The notes under the pieces: generated by a model
What the model saw: only the letters and a program-made list of their open reading frames with translations
What the model was told of the DNA's origin: nothing
The model's database searches: none
Shown here: one piece after another, positions 34,659-44,800 of the stretch
How the letters are laid out: each line of letters begins with the position of its first letter
Numbering within the stretch: position 1 is the stretch's first letter
Program-made: the position numbers and the translations under genes
Source of the DNA: Pirellula sp.
GTDB taxonomy: Bacteria; Planctomycetota; Planctomycetia; Pirellulales; Pirellulaceae
NCBI GenBank assembly: GCA_021300155.1
Contig: JAJTID010000031.1
Span: forward strand, 1-62,019
Direction of reading: 5' to 3'
Length of the DNA stretch: 62,019 bases

Positions 34659-36359
34659 CTAGACGATATTGACGAGGGTATCGAGCATGTCAGAAACCAC
34701 AGTTACAAGCTTCGACGTTGCTTGAAAGGCGCGTTGGTAGAGCAACATTTTGACGGCTTCTTCGTCGAGATTTACGCCTGATATCCCGAGATGCTTCGCT
34801 TCTAGCGATTGCAAGAAATTTCGAAGTCCATCCAAGACTCCCTTTTGAGTATTGATATCACGGGTTGTTTCCGAAACGATCGACCCATATATCCCGCTCA
34901 AGCTTCTACCACCCAGCAAGTCGGTGGGTTCATTGAACGCTTCTGCAATCTTCAATGCATTCCTTGCACCATTCCCAACTCCGTCGCTACTGACAGCTAG
35001 CTGGGAACTATCTTCAGTGATCCCAGAACGAACACCAATCGACGCCGCAGAGTTTCCGACAAAGAATGTATTGATCCCAAGCGCCGCTAGGACTCCGCTC
35101 GAATCTTCTGCAAAACTGAATGACACGGCGGAGGAATCCGATGTGATTTGAAGTCTACCGTCATTGGTAATGGCTGCGGATATCCCCGAGATGGCATCCA
35201 GTCGCTGAGCGATCTGTTCTGCAGTCGTGTCGTTCAGCGACCCTTGCTGCTGAATTGAAATATCATGGGTTGTCGTAAGTTTCGTTCGCGAATCGGTCAA
35301 TCGAATGACAAACGAGCCGTTGTCGATATTGAATTCTGGATTGGATACTTCGAAAGGAACATTGGCTTTCGAGATTACCGTCTCTCCTGTGAGATTGGTG
35401 AATCCTTTTGATCCCTGCCCTTGGGAGTGGATCCTATTGACAACATGGATGATGTCTCGAGCCAACCCATCTATTTTGCCGCTGAATCCACTCTGAGCAT
35501 TTAGTTGGATGGAGTCGTAGAGTCCCCGAACCTTCCCTCCTTGCACCACAAGCCTGGAGTCGGTGTCGACAAATCGCAACTCGATTCCGGCGCCCCCTTC
35601 ACTATCGTCAATCCTCTTAGTGACTACTTCTCGAGGGATTCCGTCCGCTACGATGTAGTCTCCACCCACGAATACGGTGACGGAACCGTTCAGTTGTTCG
35701 GTCACGGAGATATCAACAAATGTCGAAAGCTCGTCGAGAGCCGCGATACGCTCATCTCGCAATCCAACAGCGCTAGAATTGGTTCCACCTTCGATCTCGA
35801 CGATTCGCTGATTTAATTTGGCAATGATGTTGCTCAAGCGGTTGACCTGATCCACCGCCAACCCTATCTCCGTCCGGCTCCGATTCGCTGACTCTGCCAC
35901 ACCATTGGAAATAGAACGCAACTGGTTAGCCAATTCTTGCCCGCGCTGAATGGCAATCGTACGCATCGGCTCACTTCCAGGTTGATTGGCTATATCCTGG
36001 AAAGCACTCGCAAGTGAGCTGAACTTCGAAGATAGATCATTGTCCGTAAGCTCATTCAGTAACGACTCGATGTCTCCGTTGGAAGACTCCACTTGCTCCT
36101 GATAAGAAAGCTGGCTCTGCGTTTCTCGCATACGGCCCAGCACGAGCTCGTCGATCTTCTGCTGGATGCCGATCGATTGGACGCCCTGTCCAAAGATTAG
36201 CTCGCCCGATCGGTACCCCGCCGCTGGCGCCTGAACCAACTCTTGTCGGATATAGCCTGGCGAATTGACGTTCGCAATGTTGTTACCAACAACTTGCAGT
36301 CCGAGTTGATTGACTCGGAGTGAATTGGCGGAACCTTGTATCGCACTGAATAGGCTCAT
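34659..36359 (-). CDS. flgK: Flagellar hook-associated protein FlgK (HAP1)
   Basis: A protein of 566 residues. The N-terminus has the flagellar rod/hook signature SLRVNQLGLQVVGNNIANVN followed by SPGYIRQE, and the C-terminus ends VKMLLYQRAFQATSKLVTVV with a short tail, the usual paired helices. It caps the hook and contacts FlgL. It lies between flgN and flgL in the conserved order, 18 bases after flgN. Length is typical for FlgK. Confidence 0.94.
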   Translation of the reverse strand: MSLFSAIQGSANSLRVNQLGLQVVGNNIANVNSPGYIRQELVQAPAAGYRSGELIFGQGVQSIGIQQKIDELVLGRMRETQSQLSYQEQVESSNGDIESLLNELTDNDLSSKFSSLASAFQDIANQPGSEPMRTIAIQRGQELANQLRSISNGVAESANRSRTEIGLAVDQVNRLSNIIAKLNQRIVEIEGGTNSSAVGLRDERIAALDELSTFVDISVTEQLNGSVTVFVGGDYIVADGIPREVVTKRIDDSEGGAGIELRFVDTDSRLVVQGGKVRGLYDSIQLNAQSGFSGKIDGLARDIIHVVNRIHSQGQGSKGFTNLTGETVISKANVPFEVSNPEFNIDNGSFVIRLTDSRTKLTTTHDISIQQQGSLNDTTAEQIAQRLDAISGISAAITNDGRLQITSDSSAVSFSFAEDSSGVLAALGINTFFVGNSAASIGVRSGITEDSSQLAVSSDGVGNGARNALKIAEAFNEPTDLLGGRSLSGIYGSIVSETTRDINTQKGVLDGLRNFLQSLEAKHLGISGVNLDEEAVKMLLYQRAFQATSKLVTVVSDMLDTLVNIV

Positions 36360-36377
36360 GAGGATCGGTACACTTTC

Positions 36378-36866
36378 TTAGGCAGCCTCATTCACGAGGA
36401 ATCCACCTTCGATCGACCTGGATTCGTTAGGAGAATAGGTTGCAGCCCCCGACCTGCCGGTCGCTAGAATCAGCAACATGTCCGAAACGACTGACTTCGA
36501 TTGAAAGGCGCTCACCCAAAGCGATGTACTCAAGCGTTGAATTCGATTGAGTTGCAATTCGAGCTTGCCTATCCGGTGTGTCCAAAGTGCGGGCCATTGG
36601 CCATCGAGATGGATCGCTAACTCCTGCAAATGGCTAGCCCTCATCCCCATCTGCCTCGCTATTTCGAGCAATTCAAGCCTTGATCGTTTGCAATCCGCCA
36701 GCTCCGCATGGATAGCTTCGCCCTCTTCGCAGTGGGTTGAAATCGAATCAGAGTCCATTCGAAGAAAGGCTTGCTCAATACTCTGGAGTTTCGATTCCCA
36801 TCGTGAAAGAACGTCTTCGAATCGATCGAGCCATAAACCAATCTGGTGTACTAAAGTTGGAACCAT
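36378..36866 (-). CDS. flgN: FlgN-like flagellar export chaperone
   Basis: A small, almost all-helical protein of 162 residues with LDRFEDVLSRWESKLQSIEQ at the start and a long C-terminal helix (LELQLNRIQRLSTSLWVSAF). The sequence is too variable to assign by motif, but size, predicted helicity and position directly upstream of flgK match FlgN, which keeps FlgK and FlgL soluble before export. It is the first gene of the three-gene operon. Confidence 0.7.
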   Translation of the reverse strand: MVPTLVHQIGLWLDRFEDVLSRWESKLQSIEQAFLRMDSDSISTHCEEGEAIHAELADCKRSRLELLEIARQMGMRASHLQELAIHLDGQWPALWTHRIGKLELQLNRIQRLSTSLWVSAFQSKSVVSDMLLILATGRSGAATYSPNESRSIEGGFLVNEAA

Positions 36867-36894
36867 GGTAACAGCAACTCTTGGCTTGTGATTG

Positions 36895-36909
36895 CTCGCG
36901 AATCGCGAG
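36895..36909 (-). terminator. Possible terminator of the BBP7 gene
   Basis: CTCGCG, AAT, CGCGAG is a compact 6-base hairpin between the BBP7 stop (36959) and the flgN start. On the minus strand a second small stem, GAGAG/CTCTC, precedes it. No T-tract follows, so the call is weak; it could also be part of the flgN promoter region. Confidence 0.3.
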
Positions 36910-36958
36910 AGATCTTTTAGAACCTCTCGCCGTAAATTGTTCGACGTCCTTTGGGGTA

Positions 36959-38350
36959 CTAGAACTTCAGTGTGTAACCTAGATCTAGCCCGTGCAAGAA
37001 GAAAGTGTCCGTTGCAAATCGCGCCGGTGTTGTGGTCCCTACAATCGGATCAACATTGTGGTTGATTTGGTCCGCAGCCATGGCGATGTTCGGCAACACA
37101 AGGAGCGTGTAGCCTACTCCAAACTGCCCACGGCCCAACTGATACTTCACTTTAGCGCCCGCTTCCGGAACGAACGTGAATTGATCACGTGAGGTCGTTC
37201 CTATGTTGCCTGGCTGAGCAAAGAATCCAAAATTCGACGTGGTCGTACCAACATTCGGTGTGACGATCCGTCGCGACCCCGATGCGATAGCTGTCTGGTT
37301 CATGTTTCCTAGTGCAACCTTACCCAACATACTGAAGGTGAATCGGCCACACGATAGCTCATTCATAAGGCCTAGATGCCCACCATGGAATGTATTCTTC
37401 GTTCGGAAGGAATCCGTGATCGTTGTTACAGTTCCATCTACAGTTCCGTCACCGGTGATTCCATTGGTAACAACCGAAGTCAATCCGTACGCACTATCTA
37501 ATCGTAAGAAAGAATAGCCGCTCACCAAATCAACTCGCCCCTTTGTATCACCAATCAGGAGTGTTCGTATCGACGCATCCGCCGCAACCAGGTCTAAGTC
37601 ATTTGCGACACTGACAGTGCCTGTGTTTGCTCCGAACCCTGGAACTGCAATGTTCGTCAAGTAAACCGCTGGACCGGGAGGAGCGATAAAGGTGTCAAAG
37701 TATCCGATCCCCGTCGAGTTAGGGTTCCCGGCCGTGGCAGCCGCAACTGTAGTTGTCCCGCCATCAGATAGCAAACCAAACACTCGTCCCATCAAACCGT
37801 AGTTCTTGTCGCTATCGAGCCATTTGCCAGCCGTCACACGCATCCCGGCAAACATATTGGTACCAAGTGGATTGTCCTCGCCTCCAGCGATTGGAATCGA
37901 CGGTAACGCGTTTGGCGATGTTCCCCTCAGAATAGTAGGGGTACCGGTGATTCCCTTGCCCCACCATAGAATGGCGTCCGTTTCAACCCATCCACAACCA
38001 CTGGAGGTTAGCCCTGAGTCGAAGTTGCAAACCGACGCCGTTCCACACGGACTACAGGACGATGATTGGGAGTCACCGCAGGAACCGGTGCTCTCCATCG
38101 AGCCAGGAACATGAAACACTGGCGAGTGGAAGGAAACTGGATGCATTGTTTCTTGGGAAAACGGCACAACATCGTCAACCGAGCGTATGTTGCCTACACG
38201 AGGATCACTGCTTGACGAGGCTGTATCACCGATCCGCCCCGAACTTGCAGCCTGGGTTGATGGATCGAATTCTTGGCCCACCAACGCAGAAGCACTCGTT
38301 CCGCAAAGAGAGGCAATAATGAGGGACAATGTTTTGCGATTTATTTTCAT
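36959..38350 (-). CDS. BBP7-family outer-membrane beta-barrel protein
   Basis: A protein of 463 residues with a signal peptide (about 1-25), a Ser-rich linker with paired Cys residues (SSSCSPCGTASVC), and a region of alternating strands starting GWVETDAILWWGKG and ending FFLHGLDLGYTLKF with a terminal Phe, as outer-membrane barrels have. The phrases LRGTSP and GGEDNPLGTNMFAGMRVTAG are typical of the BBP7 porin-like family that is abundant in planctomycetes. It probably sits in the outer membrane; its cargo is unknown. It is divergent from the SecA-like gene. Confidence 0.85.
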   Translation of the reverse strand: MKINRKTLSLIIASLCGTSASALVGQEFDPSTQAASSGRIGDTASSSSDPRVGNIRSVDDVVPFSQETMHPVSFHSPVFHVPGSMESTGSCGDSQSSSCSPCGTASVCNFDSGLTSSGCGWVETDAILWWGKGITGTPTILRGTSPNALPSIPIAGGEDNPLGTNMFAGMRVTAGKWLDSDKNYGLMGRVFGLLSDGGTTTVAAATAGNPNSTGIGYFDTFIAPPGPAVYLTNIAVPGFGANTGTVSVANDLDLVAADASIRTLLIGDTKGRVDLVSGYSFLRLDSAYGLTSVVTNGITGDGTVDGTVTTITDSFRTKNTFHGGHLGLMNELSCGRFTFSMLGKVALGNMNQTAIASGSRRIVTPNVGTTTSNFGFFAQPGNIGTTSRDQFTFVPEAGAKVKYQLGRGQFGVGYTLLVLPNIAMAADQINHNVDPIVGTTTPARFATDTFFLHGLDLGYTLKF

Positions 38351-38617
38351 AGTTTCCTTCTCGCTAAGCAGAGGCTTGCGTACTGTTCGAATAATTGGAT
38401 CGGTCGTTACGCGCAGAACCTACGACAAAAGGAGAACATAAGGAATAAACCTCCCATCTTTACCAGTCCCCCAGACCCCTTCAAATCACGCACTTCACTA
38501 TCCAACTTTCCTTTTCTCACTTATATCTCACGCAACGACGGACTTCTGTTTGCCATGGGAACTGCAAGCGCTAGAATAAGGCGTCGAATTGTTTGACTTC
38601 CGATCCAAAGAAGATTT

Positions 38618-40672
38618 ATGACCAGCTTGATTGATCCGAGTTCTCAGGAAAGTTCCGCTGGAAGTGACGGAGCTTCAGTTCCCGCGCAGGAAAGCAAGAA
38701 ACTGCACCTGCCTTACAAACCACATGTGTCTGCAGGTTGGAAGATACCTGGCGTTGCTGCCTACAAAGTCAATCAATGGCTTGAGCAAACGCGCGTTGTG
38801 AACGCATGGGAAGCGAGACGACGCGAACTCAAAGATGGGCAGATACGCAAAGAAGCACTGTCCCTCGTCTATCGCGCCAAGAGCGGTGAGACGCTCGAAT
38901 CGCTCTTGCCTGAAACTTATTCGCTCGTTCGCGAAGCGGGACGCCGAGCACTCAACATGCGTCACTACGATGTGCAAATTCTCGGCGGAACCTGTTTGTT
39001 CTATGGTTGTATTTCAGAGATGCAAACAGGGGAAGGAAAAACACTCACGGCGACACTACCTCTGATATTGCATTCTTTGGTTGGCAAGGGAGCACACTTA
39101 GCAACCGTCAATGACTATCTCGCTCAACGGGATGCAGAGTGGATGCGTCCCATCTACAACATCCTCGGCATCAGTGTAGGTGTCGTTCTTACCGACAATG
39201 ATCAAGACGAACGACGTCGTGCCTATGCCTCCGACGTAACCTATGGAACAGCCAAAGAGTTCGGCTTCGACTTTCTGCGAGACCGATTATTGATGCGTGC
39301 TCAGGGACGCGCGGTGGATGACTTTCTCGGAAGCGGTTCACAAGAACGATGGACCTCCGGTGGCGAGCAACCTGTTCAGAGAGGCATGCACTTTGCCTTG
39401 GTCGATGAAGCTGACAGTATCTTAATCGACGAGGCTCGTACTCCACTGATCATTGGTTCACTGGGGGATGAAGCTCGGGAAGTCGTTATCGCTACTTATC
39501 GATGGGCTGCGTCGCATGCAGATAAATTTGTACTAAAAGAACACTTCACGATTGAAGAAGACACCAGAAAAATAGAACTCACCGCCAAGGGACGTCAATT
39601 CGTACGTGCTTTGCCTCGCGATGAAATCATCCGACTCGCTGCACTCGTCGACCTATACGAATACACAGAGCGCGCTATCAAAGTGCATCGCGATTTCCAT
39701 TTGGATAGACATTATGTCGTTCGCGATGACGAAATAGTAATCGTCGATGAATTCACAGGACGTCTTGCGGAAGGTCGAAAATGGCGGGATGGTATTCACC
39801 AAGCAATCGAAGCCAAAGAGAATATCGAAGTATCCGTTCCAACCGGGCAAGCGGCTCGGATCACCGTACAAGATTTGTTTCTACGCTATAAAAGCCTCGG
39901 CGGCATGACTGGAACGGCGGCTACCAGCGCTGGTGAACTTAGACGTATCTACAAGACGCCGGTCGTTCAAGTCCCCACCAATCGTCCCCCCAAACGAAAA
40001 CGACTGCCTGACATCGTATGCCCTGACATGATGACTAAATTTGAAGCAGTCGTGCGTGAAGTGAAAGAGGTCCATGCGGTAGGTCGACCCATCCTTATCG
40101 GTACTCGATCCATCGACAAGTCGAACATCCTCGCAAAAATGCTTCGTGACGAAGGGATGGCCGTTCAAGTGCTAAACGCATATGAAGTGGAACGCGAAGC
40201 GGAGATCGTCGCTCGAGCCGGTGAGCGAGGACAGATCACGGTCGCGACAAACATGGCAGGACGCGGAACAGACGTCAAGCTACAGGACTCGGTTCGAGAC
40301 ATCGGCGGGATGATGGTCATTTGTACCGAGCTCCATGATGCCGCTCGTATCGACAGACAACTCATAGGACGCTGTGGTCGCCAAGGAGACCCGGGCTCAT
40401 ATCGACAGTACCTAGGGATGGACGATGAAATTCTTCGAAATGGACTCGGCTTGAAGACTTCCGAGAATATGAAGAGGTTAGGAGCATCCGAAGCAGGAAA
40501 TCCTAACGCGAACGCTCAATTAGCATCCTATGCAAACCGATTCAAGCTGGCCCAGCGAAAAGTTGAGAAGAAACACTTCCGAGATCGGATGTCGCTCCTT
40601 TATCACGAGAAAGAACGAACTAAGATTCAACGAGAGATGGGACAAGATCCTTACCTTGATACCGCCGAATAA
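38618..40672 (+). CDS. SecA-like ATPase lacking the C-terminal helical wing and finger
   Basis: A cytoplasmic ATPase of 684 residues. NBD1 has MQTGEGKT (135-142) and LVDEADSILIDEARTPLI (DEAD at 263-266). The preprotein-crosslinking region follows, then NBD2 with NMAGRGTDVKL and DRQLIGRCGRQGDPGSYRQY. After the start of the helical scaffold (about 645-665, KVEKKHFRDRMSLLYHEKER) the protein ends at 684. Ordinary SecA continues for 150 to 250 more residues with helical wing, two-helix finger and C-terminal linker, all missing here. The N-terminus has about 30 extra residues, and an insert (SGSQERWTSGGEQP) precedes the DEAD box. It could be a second, specialised SecA. A DnaA-like gene follows 15 bases on. 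Confidence 0.9.
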   Translation: MTSLIDPSSQESSAGSDGASVPAQESKKLHLPYKPHVSAGWKIPGVAAYKVNQWLEQTRVVNAWEARRRELKDGQIRKEALSLVYRAKSGETLESLLPETYSLVREAGRRALNMRHYDVQILGGTCLFYGCISEMQTGEGKTLTATLPLILHSLVGKGAHLATVNDYLAQRDAEWMRPIYNILGISVGVVLTDNDQDERRRAYASDVTYGTAKEFGFDFLRDRLLMRAQGRAVDDFLGSGSQERWTSGGEQPVQRGMHFALVDEADSILIDEARTPLIIGSLGDEAREVVIATYRWAASHADKFVLKEHFTIEEDTRKIELTAKGRQFVRALPRDEIIRLAALVDLYEYTERAIKVHRDFHLDRHYVVRDDEIVIVDEFTGRLAEGRKWRDGIHQAIEAKENIEVSVPTGQAARITVQDLFLRYKSLGGMTGTAATSAGELRRIYKTPVVQVPTNRPPKRKRLPDIVCPDMMTKFEAVVREVKEVHAVGRPILIGTRSIDKSNILAKMLRDEGMAVQVLNAYEVEREAEIVARAGERGQITVATNMAGRGTDVKLQDSVRDIGGMMVICTELHDAARIDRQLIGRCGRQGDPGSYRQYLGMDDEILRNGLGLKTSENMKRLGASEAGNPNANAQLASYANRFKLAQRKVEKKHFRDRMSLLYHEKERTKIQREMGQDPYLDTAE

Positions 40673-40687
40673 GACCTTTACGATAAA

Positions 40688-41782
40688 ATGCCAGAATCCA
40701 CGGACTCGCTTACATCCCTGGCATTATTGACGCCGCGTGCTCGGAAAAAGAGCTTCGCGTCACTAACGGGCTTAACGCCACTTCTCAACGAGTTTGTTCT
40801 CGGGGGAGAAAATGCGGTTGTTCGAGATCTATTGTCTCCCGTCGGAGTCTCTCATCTTGCCAACCAAAGCCCAGTGCTCTTTATCGGTCCGTCCGGGGCT
40901 GGAAAAACCGCCCTTGCCACCACACTCGCAACCCGTTGGGTAAACGAGGCCAATAGCCGAACCTTTACCTTGGTCCATGCAACCGAGTTCGCGAAAATGT
41001 TTGTTCGATCCATCGAGTCGGACGACATGCCTCGCTTTCGAAGTCAACACCGAGATTGCGATTGTCTTCTGATTGATAACGTTCATGAGCTTTCCGGCAA
41101 AGAAGCAGTTCAAACTGAACTCGTGGAAACTCTCAATGCATTGGAACAGCGTCAAGCTGCAGTAATCCTCACCTCTCAGGTTATGCCACAATGGATTCCG
41201 CAATTCAGTCAAGCGCTCACCAGCAGAATCATGGGTGGATATTGCGTAGAGATCGCATGCCCTGGACCGGAAGCACGTATGAAGATTCTCGAACAACTAG
41301 CCCTCGCGAACAATGTCATCATCGCCAAAGAAGAACTCCAGCAACTGAATGCTCAACTCACCGATACTCATACGGCCATTCAATTGAAAGGTATCATCAC
41401 ACGTTGGATTCATCACCGAATGTCATCCACGAACCAAGAAACAAAGACTTCGGCAAAAGTGATCGAGAACCTTGCTGAGACACACAATACCTCCATTCCA
41501 ACACCCCTCGAAATCGCCAAGGCAGTGGCCCGAGAAACACAACAAACACTGGAATCCATGCGTGGTCCGATTCGCAAAGCCAGCGTCGTCCGCTCTCGTG
41601 GGCTTGCGATGTTCCTCATTCGACAATGGACGGAAACCTCGTTCCAAGCCATCGGTGAACTATTCGGAGATCGAGATCATACAACCGTTATGCATGCCTG
41701 CAAAAAAACTGAATCCGACCTGCAAACCGACCAAGATCTAGCCCGCTCCGTGGAACGGGTTCGCCAAAAAATCTGGAAGTAA
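40688..41782 (+). CDS. DnaA-like replication initiator ATPase
   Basis: A protein of 364 residues. It starts with about 60 residues where DnaA domains I and II would be, then an AAA+ domain III (Walker A GPSGAGKT at 67-74, Walker B LLIDN with Asp130) and a C-terminal DnaA domain IV. The box-recognition signature GDRDHTTVMHACKK runs from 327. DnaA opens the origin by oligomerising on DnaA boxes. It is about 90 residues shorter than typical DnaA. No TTATNCACA-type cluster was seen in the adjacent gaps, so this may be a second initiator or a transcription regulator. It is co-transcribed with the SecA-like gene. Confidence 0.85.
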   Translation: MPESTDSLTSLALLTPRARKKSFASLTGLTPLLNEFVLGGENAVVRDLLSPVGVSHLANQSPVLFIGPSGAGKTALATTLATRWVNEANSRTFTLVHATEFAKMFVRSIESDDMPRFRSQHRDCDCLLIDNVHELSGKEAVQTELVETLNALEQRQAAVILTSQVMPQWIPQFSQALTSRIMGGYCVEIACPGPEARMKILEQLALANNVIIAKEELQQLNAQLTDTHTAIQLKGIITRWIHHRMSSTNQETKTSAKVIENLAETHNTSIPTPLEIAKAVARETQQTLESMRGPIRKASVVRSRGLAMFLIRQWTETSFQAIGELFGDRDHTTVMHACKKTESDLQTDQDLARSVERVRQKIWK

Positions 41783-41803
41783 GACCAAATCAGTGAAGCG
41801 GCC

Positions 41804-41822
41804 AATAAACGGACTGTTTATT
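41804..41822. terminator. AT-rich hairpin between convergent genes
   Basis: AATAAAC, GGACT, GTTTATT is a perfect 7-base inverted repeat between the DnaA-like stop and the alpha-2-macroglobulin stop (it covers that stop codon). It could serve as a bidirectional terminator, but it is AT-rich and lacks a long T-tract. Confidence 0.4.
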
Positions 41823-44800
41823 TCACCTCCAGCAATACACTCTCCGAGTGGCTATTGAACTCGGGGGCATACATGCACTGGATAGTTGCCAAGCCTGTCG
41901 GATACTTGCCTGCGTGCTGGACACGAACCGAGTATTCGAAGACATACGTCCCCTTCGGCAAGTAGTCGATGAAAAAGTGTGACGCCGTATCGCGAGTGCT
42001 CTCATAATAGGCGAGTCCGTCCTGGTAACGATACTGGCTCAGCACACTCACCGGCTCCGTTCCACTTCCGCGATGGTCCTTCAAATGCACATACTCCATG
42101 TCTCGATCGGTCTTCAAGACGATTCGACAGACCAGTTCATCACCGACCTGAACAGGGCCAGCCACTCGTGTCAACTCAGCGCCCGCCTTCGTTTGTGATT
42201 TGCTAAAAATCTGCTTTTCTAGCTTGAGAGGTGTTCCCTCGTACGGAGTCACTTTGCTCACATCTTCCAGGTATTGCCAGTGCACGGAGCCCCAGCTAAC
42301 GCCAGCAGATTGTTTGGTCACTTTAATCGTACCAAACTCTGGTTTGACCTCTCCTCGCAAGAACTTCTGTTCATAAAAACCTGTTCCTGCCTCCACCTTT
42401 TCAGGTTTGATGGTCGTCCCTGCTAACTGCACTTCGACTAGTTCATCCGACGAGAGCATCTTTTCCCCTCGCAACAACAAAGCATAGACCGCGTCTGCCG
42501 TCGACTTGGTTGTCTTCCAATCTTGAGTCTGCTTCTGCTTGAGAAGCCACACTTTGCAATCTTCGACCGCTTTCGAATCCTTTGCCACTTCATCGAGCGC
42601 TTCGATCATCATCGCTTGGGTTTCAATCGGAGCGTGGTACCACCACCATGAATGTTCCTGATCTCGCCAAAACATTCCCATCTCTTCGTTGTTACTGGAG
42701 AACTCAACAATACTCTTGAGGATAGCAGTCGGCGTTTCAGCATCATTCATCCGATGCAATCCGATCGCCACCTGCGCTTGGCATTGCCGTGGCAAGGATA
42801 GCCAGTGATTCTTCGCTTGCCGCTGCCAATACTGAATCGCTACCCGATACTGTTCACCGATAGGCTGATCCTTGACGAAGAAGCTTCGGCCATAGAGATA
42901 CAATGCGATCGTCGAACTAAGGTGATTCGATTCCGGATCTTTGGAGTTTGCCATAATCTTGACATACTGCTCATGCATCCACGCATCGAGTCTTTCTAGC
43001 GCACGCATCGCGGCGGACATGTCAACCTGCACGCCGAGATGTCGCATTCGCCCGAATCCGGTCGTGATATACAGCGACAAATACTCGTTATCAGGACCGC
43101 CGGGGAACCATGGCCACATCCCATTTTCTCGCTGCATCTCCAGGAGTCTTTGCATGGCTCTTGCCGACTCGCTCGCCAACCGATTCTCGTCGAAAAGCAA
43201 TGCAATGTTCTTTCGCGATTGCGACTCGGATTGTGCGTTGATCAACCACGGTGTCTCCTCAATCATCACGGACTTCAAGTCTTGATTCTTCTCCAACGGC
43301 GATTTCAAGGCGTCTGGCTGATAGCTTCTCCATGTATCAAACACTCGTTTGATCTTGGGATCGCTCTGAGCAATATGTTGTGCTAACGAGTTTGCGTAAA
43401 GTCGATTAAAGGTCTGCTCACTGCAATCGTGCGGATACTCCATCAAGTAGGGTAGCGCTAGAACGGCATACCATGCAGGTTGCGATACCATCTGCACGGT
43501 CAAGGATTCATGCTTCAACGAATCCGACTTGGCCGAATCGAGTAGCTTCTTGAATTCGAATTCCTTCGTCGATTTACCTCGGATCGGAAGTGGTAGCGAC
43601 TCCGTGACGAGCACTCGCTTTGAAAGGACTGGCAGCATCCCTTCTTCGCCATCGGAGACCCGTTCGGTTCCTCCGATCGCTCGGTAAAGGATTGGGTACG
43701 ATCCGTCGGGAACTGTCAACTTCCATGTAAAGTTCTTCGATTCGTTTGGGCCCAACTGGAACATTTGTTCGATATTCGAATTGCCAAACTCTTTGTCCTT
43801 CGAACCTTCATTGATCGCATCGAATAGCTTCAAGGCTACTTTGCCAGTCTGCGATTTCGGTGAAGTATTGCTGACCTTCACACTGAATTCCAAAACATCC
43901 CCTTCTCGTAAGAATCGAGGTGGGTTCGGCTGTACCATCAACTCTTTCGATGTGACTACTTTGTCTTCGATGTAGCCACTTCTTAACTCTTTGTCGTGCG
44001 AAAAAGCCATGACTCGCCAGGTGGTCAATGCTTCCGGAATGACAAACTCCATTTCGTACGAACCCTCTTTATTCGCCACCACGTGCGGGAAGAAGAATGC
44101 CGTTTCGTTCAAATTCTTTCGAGGCGATACACTTCCCAAATCCACATTGTTGGTACCTCCCTGCGGAGGAGTCCCTACACCAGCGGCTGTGCCTGGAGCG
44201 ACTGCCTTGGCAAAATCCATTGAGGCAAAACCCCCGCCCGGCATGCCACCCATGCCTCCTGCTGCATCGGACATCGCAGCCTGCGGGGCAGATTCCGCTA
44301 GCGACATATTGCTTCGCATCATCATGCCACCCTCGCCACCCATTCCTCCATATCCGCCTGGTCCACCTGCACCCGGGGCGCCGCGCCCGAACATTCGCAC
44401 GTTCATGCCGAAGCTTGGTGGAAAGTCCCGATAGGTAAACGACACAGGCTTCAGTTTCGAGTCAAAATTCCCGCTGACATGCATCAGATACTCAGGGAAG
44501 TTCTGAAAGGTCCAATTCGAGTAGCCATAATTCGCTCGGAAGACAGAGAATCTCTGTAGCCAAGGGTGCGGCAAATAAGCATCCAGCGAAGCGTCGTACA
44601 TCGCCGCAACCACTTCGGTGATCGCTTTAGTTGCTTTCGGTCCTTCTGCAATCAACTTGAACTTCTCTTTACTTCCCGGCTCTAGCTTCGAGACAAACCG
44701 CTCCCATCGCAGCTTGAGTTCCTTGTTGGTCCACGGAACATCGATTTGTCGATTCTCGACGTAGCTTCGATTCTCCTTGACGAAGAGGATTCGCAATGTC

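Noticed and set aside
38351-38617. Replication origin near the DnaA-like gene
   Set aside because: No cluster of TTATNCACA-like boxes or AT-rich unwinding element was seen here or at 41783-41817.
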